Source: Falciphora oryzae
Taxonomy: Eukaryota > Ascomycota > Sordariomycetes > Magnaporthales > Magnaporthaceae
Direction: 5' to 3'
DNA length: 64,000 nucleotides
Assembly: GCA_000733355.1 (NCBI GenBank)
Contig: JNVV01000069.1
Coordinates: 119,180 to 183,179, forward strand
Shown: positions 56,450 through 64,000 of the stretch, one piece after another
Numbering within the stretch: position 1 is the first letter of the stretch
Layout of the letters: each line of letters begins with the position of its first letter
Program-made: the position numbers and the translations under genes
Notes under the pieces: generated by a model
Databases searched by the model: none
What the model was told of the DNA's origin: nothing
The model's input: the letters and a program-made list of their open reading frames with translations, nothing else

Positions 56450-58635
56450 CTCGTTGAACAAGGGGGTTGAACCTCCTTCTGCCCTTCCAATGGGAAAGGA
56501 GTTTGATCTGTATCCGTACCGTGGTTGAAAGCATCGCCGCCCAACTCCCTGGTATTGTCCCTCCCACCCAAGTCGAATCCGGCGCATTAGTTCGCCAGGA
56601 GGTCGTTCGGCTAACCCTGCCTTGGCCCTGTCTGGCCAAACCAACAGCTTCAGTACCGTGTTCCCTGGCCGCTGCCCTCGCCGCCGTCAACGCCGAGGCC
56701 GTTGACTACAAGACCCTGACCACCCCACAGCTGCACTACCTTTTCGCGAACGCTGGGCGCCGAATCCGGCCACTTCTCCGCCGTTTCCTTCGACGCTGCT
56801 GACACAGATGTGTCCGACGAGGAGTAGCTCTGCGGATGAGAATCGCTCTCGCCGCAACTACATCGGCAACGCAACTGCATCGGCAACCTCAACTACAGGC
56901 GCCTCCGTCGCCGTCGCGTTTAGAAGACGAACCAGTCGGGCCCACTACTGTTCCATTTGCGACGCATCATGTGCGATCCAGACATGACAACACGGGGAAT
57001 CGTTCTTTCAAGGACTTTGGGTGGAATGGTGACGGCGCCTGGTATGAGGGATCACTGCAAACACCAACCTTTGAAGTACAGCAAGTCTCTAACCCAGCTC
57101 TGGCCACAGTAACATCACACAACAACATCGATACCCAAGCCACAAAAAAGCCATTTCTCGTCGAGCCAGCCAACGATGGCGACCGTGTCCTGGTATTCAT
57201 AGCCAGTGCAGATCAACTGGAGCTACAAGCTGCCGGAAGACGCAAGCTCAAGTGGGACAAGAACAGGGCCCCGAAGTGCATCTACACCAACGGACTCCCA
57301 AGTGCATATGCATTGACGACATCAAGGAGACCTAGACTCAGAGCTCAAGTGCTCCAAGAGGGGAGGCCGCAAGCATCTGACACTAGTCCTTGCCCCGGAA
57401 GACCCGGAGGCCAAGTAGGACAAGAACAGGACCTCAGAGTGCATCTACACCGACGACATCAAGGCCACAAAAACATTGCGTCGATTGGGCTGGCGGCTGC
57501 GCGCCATTCAAAACCAGCGGCTTCAGATTTCTTGGTGGCGATGGCTTCGAGGAGACAGGCCAGGCGAGCACGGCGAGGATGAGGCAAAGCCACCGGAGGA
57601 TTGACGGGATGGGTGGCTGAGAGGCGTTGGCTCCGAGGAAACCTGTAAGTTAGATCATACGTACAAGGCATAACGTGCAATGAGCTGACACAAAGTTCAA
57701 CCCAGAAGGTGACATCATCGGGAATGCGAGAGTGATGTCTGGTCTACCTGGAAAACACAATCCCCTTGCCCTTTCTTCGCTCCCTCTAGCTCAAACGACA
57801 AAACAGGACGCAAGATGGGTTATGCCGTCGGCCACCAAGGCCGGGGGAAGCGCGGGGTTAAGGCCTCGTTTCTGCGCCGCAAGTACGAAGAGGCCAAGCT
57901 ACTTTGCGGCCAGTCGCTGAGCCCCAGGCGTCTATACGAGCGCTTGGACAGCCTTGGGCTCAACTACAGCGGTTGGAAAACTTTGGGCAGGAACAAGGGG
58001 GAGCCGGAGTTCCTGTGCCAGCGGACAGCAGTCGGGCTCGTCTTGGGTGAAGTCAGATTCGCATATCACAGGGGGATCTTGTCGGCCAAACGGCGTTGGA
58101 AGACCTGTGACTCTACAAAGCAAACAAAATTCAAATCAGTGTAACCCACTACCATCTCGGGCCAAGCTTCTCGCTCAACTACGGCGCCTGGAAAGCCTTG
58201 GGCTCAACCACGGGCGGGTCCTCCGTTCCGCAACATCGCCAGCCTTGTCGATCTTTTCCTCTGCTCTTACATGGATACAAACCGTCTCTGGACCGTCCCT
58301 GGCAGTTCATTTCAAGGCTCAAGACATGCCCATACGGCGTATAATCCTGGGCATGGCCATGTGGCCCGTTTCCAACCCCTTACTTCCCTAAACCATCACT
58401 TTGCCATTTTCCCTCCCCCGACACCACAGCCATCATCTTCTAGACTTCGCACAACACCCCTACCTACCCAATCACCTACGAATATCTGCCCAACGGAGCC
58501 CATTCTCCTGTCTGTCTAGGCAATCTTTCCACCTGCCTCCTATCAAAGTCTTGTCTCTGAAACTTACATCTGTCTTCAACCCCTTGTCAGTCAACGGAAC
58601 ATCCTTTGTCTTGTCCTTGAGCAGCCCTGTTTAAA
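56450..58635 (+). other. Unassigned region with fragmentary plus-strand ORFs
   Basis: Coding-like phrases such as AVNAEAVDYKTLTTPQLHYL (56.7 kb), DENRSRRNYIGNATASATST (56.84 kb) and TDDIKATKTLRRLGWRLRAI (57.45 kb) lie in different frames. The segment near 57.25-57.3 kb (AAGTGGGACAAGAACAGG) is repeated in altered form near 57.41 kb. A small ORF at 57815-58144 contains YERLDSLGLNYSGWKTLGRN, echoed near 58.2 kb. No family recognised. Confidence 0.3.
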
Positions 58636-58639
58636 CAAC

Positions 58640-59193
58640 AACCGTGTCATCCAATCGAGCCCGCCCGCTTTCGCCCTCCAGGCCTGGGACGTCGACTGCA
58701 CGGCCAGCTGCAGCAGCGGCGAGCGCACCAGATTGTTCCACGCCGGCTCGCTGCGGCGCGAGTTGGACGGCTCTGCAGCGGCGTCCGCGGTGGCTTTCAG
58801 CGCCCTGAGCTACCTGCGCGCGGGCAGCCTGCTGTCTGCGGGCTCGCTGCCCGAGTCGGCCCAGAAGCCGAGCTCCTGCTCGCCCTGGTCGTCCTCGGCC
58901 TGGAACCAGCCGTCTGCCGCCACCCCAACACCTTTTCCCCGCACAACGTCGCGCGCCGCAGCGGGGATGAAGCCCACCCGCCATGCCATGCGGCTGGCGC
59001 GCTTGTAGAGGTGCCGCACGTCGGGCGGCAGCTGCGCCGGCGGGTCTTCGGGGACGGCTCCCACGCGACGGGCTTCGCGAGGAGACGACGAGCGTGGCGA
59101 CGCCAGCGACATCATCTCGTCTAGCCCAAGGCGGACCTCGGACAGGCTTTTTCGCTCGCCCCCCGTCAACCGAACCAAGCCACGAGAGGACAT
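58640..59193 (-). pseudogene. Fragment resembling fungal PD-(D/E)XK nuclease-like proteins
   Basis: From an ATG at 59193 the frame reads MSSRGLVRLTGGERKSL, then LPPDVRHLYKRASRMAWRVG, FIPAAARDVVRGKGVGVAAD and WFQAEDDQGEQELGF to a stop near 58810. After a break the text continues LRALKATADAAAEPSNSRRS and EPAWNNLVRSPLLQLAVQS. The order matches the N-terminal half of a large fungal family often annotated as PD-(D/E)XK nuclease-like, but the catalytic part is missing. Identification is from pattern memory and moderate at best. Confidence 0.4.
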
Positions 59194-60044
59194 GGCTTCG
59201 GCTGTAGTAGTGCGGAGCGGGCGGTTGCGAAAGGGGAGAGGAAGCGACGCTGGCAGCGCGCTGCTTTGGGGACCCCGGATCGAAGCTCGTTCACTTGCTG
59301 AGCAACTGGACGCGGCGGTGGCCGCACGCGTTGTGAGTTAGCTTGCAGCACCGACGAGCGCCCTCCCGGGTTACGAGTTATGGGGTTGCGGGGGGAAGCG
59401 GCGCTGGCCACCGGAGAGCGCACCATCCAGGTCTACGGCCCCGCCAGGCTCTGGAGGCTGAGCGTGCCCTCCGCGTACAGCGCGCCGCGGGGAGCGCGAG
59501 GCGCGAGGCGCGGTTGAGCGGCGGACCGGGTCGGACAGGTGAGTGCTCGTCGTCGCGGGCTGCTTCTTCTCTGACGTGATTCGGTTCCGGCCCGGCGCCA
59601 ATAAGGCGCTCTCCGAGGGATACGGCAGGTTCCCCAAGACCATGGGCGCCAAGGCGATCCCGGCTTCTTCGCCAGCGAGGCCGTCGGGGTGTTCGAGACC
59701 ACGGGCCACCCAGGCAAGGCCAGCGGGGCCGTCCGCCTCCGGAACCGGAAGCTGGCCGAGTGGCAGAAGTACACCCTGAAGACGGCTACGGGCCTAACGT
59801 ACCTGCGCGAGATCAGCATCAGCCAGTCGCTGTTTGTGCGTGGCGTACTGGGTAAGACTATTGACGGCGTCTTTGACTCAGACTGGCCGGCCCACTTCGA
59901 CTTTGGCGGGATGCTGCCCAGCAGGGAGATGTCCAAGAGTCCACGCGTTCCCCGGCTGGGGGGACGAGATCCTGGCTAACAGCAGGAAGCTCCGGGTCGA
60001 CGCCGGGCTGGGCAGGCGAAGGGCTGGTCAAGAACGCAACCCTC
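59194..60044. other. Spacer with a possible displaced ORF fragment
   Basis: Plus-strand pieces (for example TATGLTYLREISISQSLFVR near 59.8 kb) may belong to the upstream part of the next gene or to the neighbouring relic. No boundary could be set. Confidence 0.3.
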
Positions 60045-61479
60045 ATGGCGGGAGCGTTACCAAGCGTTGAAAACGGAGTGATCACATTCGGGTCAGGGAG
60101 TGGCAGTAAGCCTACACTAGGACTTAAGGCCGAGTTTGATCCCTATCTCGTTGGTGTTTGCTACCACGATGTTTGCCGCTATGACACGAGGTGGGTTGTC
60201 CTCTCAGTGTCATTCTATATCTTGCCTGAGCTCTGCACTCCCTCTCCCTACCTCCAGCGCCCATCCATCCATTCACTCCCTGCAGTGGACTCCTTGCAGC
60301 CAGCCGACAATGACTGCAAGGACTTCACGACCCCGGGGGCCGTCACCGCTCATACCGAGAAGCACTGCATCCCCCATATTCGAGATGTTCCAATAATGAG
60401 AGCGGCTAGCTCCTGGGGTGCAACTGAGCTCCTCCAATGTCGGGTCGTCTTCAAACCTTGCTGTCGTGACTTTCTGGGAGCGACAGTCAACACGAACGGG
60501 AACGAGAAATGGGAAGAGGTTATCGAGCCTCTCTCGGAGCCCCTAAAGCACCTGCCGACGGCGCATCTCGTTCGAGACATAACAACCACGGCAGCTGAAT
60601 TCTGGGAGGCTCTTCGGGGCATGGAGACCCCACCTAGCACGCCCGAGAAGAAGTCAAGCGGCAGAGCCAGGTCCGAACCCGGGCCACCCATGGGATATGT
60701 CAATACTAACGATCTGAGGATCGGAAGCAGCTCCCCAAGCTCTCCGTCCGAAGATGGTATTGGCAGCCATGACGACACTACCTTCGTTCCGGAGAGGGGG
60801 CACGACAAAGACGCTGTCCCGGAAGATGCTACCATCAACCTTGCCAGGGCGCTCATCAACCACGCCTTGTACTGGTACGAGGGACAAAAGAAGGGCTCAA
60901 AGTTCGTGTTGCAGTTCTCTTCCTCCCGACATAGGTTCCAGGCAGATATCCCCGGCTTCCAAGCGAGGGTCAAAGCGACCGGTGACGGTGAGATCCTTTG
61001 CCTGGTTCCAGAAGGCGGCAAGTTCACCAACAAACGCCAGCACGTGGTGGCACTGCTCGAGGCCAAGAGGCGCCTTGAGAAGGTGGAGGATGGTGAGATC
61101 ACCATCTCTGACCGGCTTCTCGGCCAAGTGGTGGCTGAGGCACTTGCACTCCGGGGAACGCACTTGTGCAGTCAAACGTAAGGACCCTGTCACCCATGTC
61201 ATTTCTCCTTAACTAATAGGCGCCTTTAGTAAGATTCCCGTCGTTGTTGCTCTACGCAATCACTTTTGCTTTCTGTCCGTCGGAATCCCAGATGCATACG
61301 TAGGCAAGGGATACAAGGGGGGCAAGGAAGACTTTGCCGACGACCAACACGGCAAAGGCGGGCGCGACTTCATCACCGTGGAGTCAACTCCTTGGCTTGA
61401 TCTCAGCATGACGCAAGGCCGCAGAGAGGCCCTCCACAATGTCGCACGAATTGTTGAGTGGTCAGGGAGTATGCTTTGA
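60045..61479 (+). CDS. Hypothetical protein with PD-(D/E)XK-like C-terminal half
   Basis: Exons 60045-61177 and 61230-61479 join across a 52-nt GTAAGG...TTTAG intron with an ACTAAT branch-like site, giving 460 aa if the first ATG is used; an ATG at 60396 is an alternative start. The N-terminal 115 residues have no clear coding character and could be an intron or leader. The rest reads HLPTAHLVRDITTTAAEFWE, a Ser/Pro linker, then FVLQFSSSRHRFQADIPGFQ, HVVALLEAKRRLEKVEDGEI and LLGQVVAEALALRG. A downstream E-A-K after a conserved acid and a following Gln-containing helix is the layout of PD-(D/E)XK folds. The last exon adds IPVVVALRNHFCFLSVGIPD and ends IVEWSGSML. Function is unknown; nuclease fold is an inference. 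Confidence 0.55.
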
Positions 61480-61599
61480 GATCGTGGACGAGGCGAGGAA
61501 AGGTGGACACCTAGTCAATCAAGTAGGCAAGACAGGCATCTCGTCGCTTTGCTTTCAGGCTTGGATGTACCATCGGTAGTGTAGGGCGCCCATTAACCG
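61480..61599. other. Short spacer after the PD-(D/E)XK-like gene
   Basis: Nothing recognised. Confidence 0.4.
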
Positions 61600-61830
61600 T
61601 CCTTCGCCCCCGAACCCAACTCCCGTAAAGCAATGCAGTATGCCTTCAAGAATGCTCCCAGCCGACGACCCAGAGACATAAAAACCGTGCAAACCACACT
61701 CTTTCGCCCCCGAACCCAACTCCCGTGAAACAATGCAATAAGCCTCGAGGAAGGCTCCTAGCCGACGGCTCAGAGACCTATAAGTGTGCAGGCCACATTC
61801 TTTCGCCCTGGAGCCCAACTCCTATTTCTC
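61600..61830. repeat. Tandem repeat, period about 100 bp, just over two copies
   Basis: TTCGCCC[C/T][C/G]GA[A/G]CCCAACTCC starts at 61603, 61703 and 61802. Each unit also contains an AGCCGACG[A/G]C[C/T]CAGAGAC segment. The last partial unit runs into the 3' end of the next minus-strand ORF, which suggests that the ORF's tail was duplicated outward. Confidence 0.8.
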
Positions 61831-62418
61831 GATGTCATGGGCCTCGAGGACTGCCTCGAGGATGGCCTGCAGCTCTTTGGCGCCATTGGCCTCGCGGATG
61901 GCATCGAGGATGGCGTGCGGCTCTTTGGTGCCATTGGCCTTGAGGATGGCATCGAGGATGGCCTCAAGGATGGCTTGTGACACTTTGATGCCATGGGCCT
62001 CGAGGATGGCCTCGATGATGGCCTGCGGCACACAGTGCAGATCATCCCAGTCGGTTTCGCGACGTCTGATAGGCATGTCCCGGCAAACCGGCCAGGCCAC
62101 GACCTCGTTCATCTCGTCCACGTCGAAAGTTATAGAGCGGGTGCGCACAGACTGCGTCTCGTCCTCCGCGGCGACAATCACCTCGGCAGGGATGGCAGCA
62201 CAGACAAACAAGTTGATGGACTCGTCGCATAGTGTTGTGAGAAGGATGGCAATGTCGTCCGACCGGGCCGCAGTTGCGAAGAGAACTGCTGCGATGTAGT
62301 CCTTGAGGACCGAGTCGGTGCATCCCCTGTCGATTCGGGTGAGATCGAGGTAAGCAACATTATGCTCTGGCAGGAACGCGTAGACGACTTTGGCGGGGGC
62401 CAACTTCAGCGCCTTCAT
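61822..62418 (-). CDS. Hypothetical protein with Ala-Ile-Leu-Glu-Ala repeat tail
   Basis: Single-exon frame of 198 aa from an ATG at 62418. The N-terminal part (MKALKLAPAKVVYAFLPEHN, DYIAAVLFATAARSDDIAIL, RSITFDVDEMNEVVAW) looks like a small globular domain. The C-terminal 65 residues repeat QAILEAILDAILKANGTKEP-type units, predicted as short amphipathic helices. At DNA level the tail consists of GCCTCGAGGATGGC-like units of about 24-30 bp. The same DNA continues past the stop as the 100-bp tandem repeat. Family not recognised. A GT donor just before the ATG cannot be excluded, so the true N-terminus may lie upstream. Confidence 0.5.
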   Translation of the reverse strand: MKALKLAPAKVVYAFLPEHNVAYLDLTRIDRGCTDSVLKDYIAAVLFATAARSDDIAILLTTLCDESINLFVCAAIPAEVIVAAEDETQSVRTRSITFDVDEMNEVVAWPVCRDMPIRRRETDWDDLHCVPQAIIEAILEAHGIKVSQAILEAILDAILKANGTKEPHAILDAIREANGAKELQAILEAVLEAHDIEK

Positions 62419-64000
62419 GCTGTGTGGGCACCAAGAGGTAAGCAGTCAGCTCAACAGACCCCGACCGCGTTTGGAAAAAAAGGTGTGGCTATTACCTGAC
62501 CTGTTCGCCGAGCCCGCAGAGCCTCCCCAAAGCCAATGGCTTGGACCCAAAAGCGAGGCCCGACAGCAGGGTCGACAGGTCAGCCTCTTTGTCAGTGTGC
62601 GCCGCTTTGCACGCCGACGCGTCCCTGGGCAAGAATAGTCAGCGCGGTTGACGCACAACCCAACCACGCCCGGAACAAGACGCGACTCTTACTTGGCCGC
62701 GCTGCGGAGTCGGCAAAGCCTCTCCAAAACACGTGGCTTGGAATGCAGGATCGACAGGCCATCCAGGTCGTCGGCCTGCGGTTGTAGTGGCTCCTGCGGC
62801 TGCAGTGGCTCCTGCGGTCGCACTGGCTCCCCCGTGGAAATATAGCGGTTCACGTGTCTACGGAGAGTTGCTCGTATGTTGATGGCAGTGATGTAGTCTT
62901 CGTCCTTGGACCGGCCGAGGGACCGTTTGGTGCCTGACCGTGTCCGGGCTGGCCATCGTCTGTTCGGTGACGGACGTTAGATATCGCCCAGGGGGACCGA
63001 TTTGGGCAAGGCTCGGAGAATCGACTCACCTGTCCTTTGGGCGAGGCGGCATGGCGAAGATTTTGATTCCCGGCTCGGTTGGCACAAAGGTCTTGTCGCA
63101 AGTTGCTGTGTCCTGGTGGAAAGGGCTGCGCAGAAATCCCATCCGGCGCGGTTGGTGTTTGAAGGTTTCCTGAGTAACGTCTGATCGGGACCTGTTCCGT
63201 GGCAGCAACCTGCTGACGCAACTGTGGAGCCTCCACGGTTGGGTACTGCTGTTGCTCTTTCCGTATTCCGTGCTTGCCATTCTAGTGCGGAGGGCTCCGT
63301 CGCCACCGCGGACTACAGGACCAGCTAGCTCACCCCTTTTTCGACATCTTGGGTGTGCCCCGTGAGGGCCGTGTAACAACCAACCTGCCACATGGCAAGG
63401 GCGGTTTCCACATGGCGAGGATTCTTTGCTCTGTTTATGTTCTGCCGACTTGTACACCCTGACAGTGCCTCCAGGACCGGTCCAAGCCACCATCTGGACG
63501 GATGCTTCATAGAGCTCCTGTGGCTGACAAGCCAACACACACCCAGTACCGGTAAGGCCTGCTTGCCAATTCCGAATCGAGTGTGGTCGAAACCTCCGTA
63601 CCTACGTCTGATCGCCTTGGCGCCAACAGTATCTGTATAAGTGGCCGTGCCACCAGTGCAGGCGAGACCGCTGTTGACATTTGCTTCGGTAAATACACTC
63701 GAGGCTGATGCTGTTTTTATGGTCCAGACAGCCCGCCAACTCGCAGCAGGCCGCCATGCCGCCCAGACGAGCAGCTAGGCCGCCCTCTAGTGCTGCACCC
63801 CAATCACCCGCGACGTGCACCGCCTTGTCGACTTCGTTGCCTGACCATTGTTGAGCCTGATTGGTTTTTGACCCCGGTGTGGGGCGCCGTGTGGGGCCGG
63901 GCACGACGACCACCTGGCGACCACGGCCCTGCACTCAACCTGCGCTGTCGTTGCTGGACCAGCGCTCTCGTCACTGAACCAGCCAGCTTGTCGAAAACTT
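62419..64000. other. Right end of window; no gene supported
   Basis: ORFs overlap on both strands, are 60-170 codons long and show no recognisable motif. A short GGCTCCTGCGGCTGCAGTGG-type repeat lies near 62.79 kb. If a gene is present it is probably spliced or continues beyond the window. Confidence 0.4.

Noticed and set aside
1..64000. CRISPR arrays, bacterial operon signals, rRNA genes
   Set aside because: None seen. Introns and gene content are fungal, and the tandem repeats found lack the regular repeat-spacer layout.

Overview
The window is nuclear DNA of a filamentous ascomycete, most likely a Sordariomycete (inference). Genes carry short GT-AG introns (about 50-95 nt) and GC-rich codons. 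The core genes are fungal: an A-T-R alpha-aminoadipate reductase, a Hac1/HacA bZIP with an Ire1-type unconventional intron, and Pex16. Broken transposon ORFs often contain TAA or TAG where CAA or CAG would be expected, alongside AT-rich stretches. That fits repeat-induced point mutation (RIP), though no RIP index could be computed.

Layout. 1-7.5 kb: a non-LTR retrotransposon with one stop in its zinc knuckle, a decayed opposite-strand ORF, then AT-rich relics. 7.6-9.3 kb: a pseudokinase gene beside a dead NACHT fragment. 9.8-28.3 kb: an ordinary core block with lys2 (+), a glutamine-synthetase-family gene (-), an SDR (+), hacA (+), pex16 (-) and a GST (+). Inside it lie only a zinc-finger relic of a DUF3435 protein and a MITE-like hairpin. 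28.4-33 kb: a broken DUF3435 (Starship-captain-like tyrosine recombinase) gene whose introns are filled with short repeats, then a DUF3632-like gene.

33.7-42.4 kb is a nested transposon. The outer pogo-type element (about 140-bp TIRs, intact-looking DD35D transposase) is split by a 5.7-kb element with 35-bp perfect TIRs flanked by CCCTAG. The inner element holds a decayed integrase-core transposase, a broken zinc-ribbon ORF, a spliced Cys-rich gene and a 444-bp foldback element with perfect 184-bp arms.

44.2-49.8 kb is an apparently intact NOD-like receptor, PNP_UDP - NACHT - about 17 WD40 repeats. It is one 1836-aa reading frame once three 49-52-nt introns are removed. 50-64 kb is accessory DNA: decayed or repeat-rich ORFs, possible PD-(D/E)XK-like genes, tandem repeats and much sequence in which no gene could be supported.

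As a system, the left and middle are conserved metabolism and ER-stress or peroxisome genes. The ends are a fast-changing compartment in which self/non-self receptor genes sit among mobile elements. Splice junctions were worked out by hand from frame and GT/AG; none has been tested.
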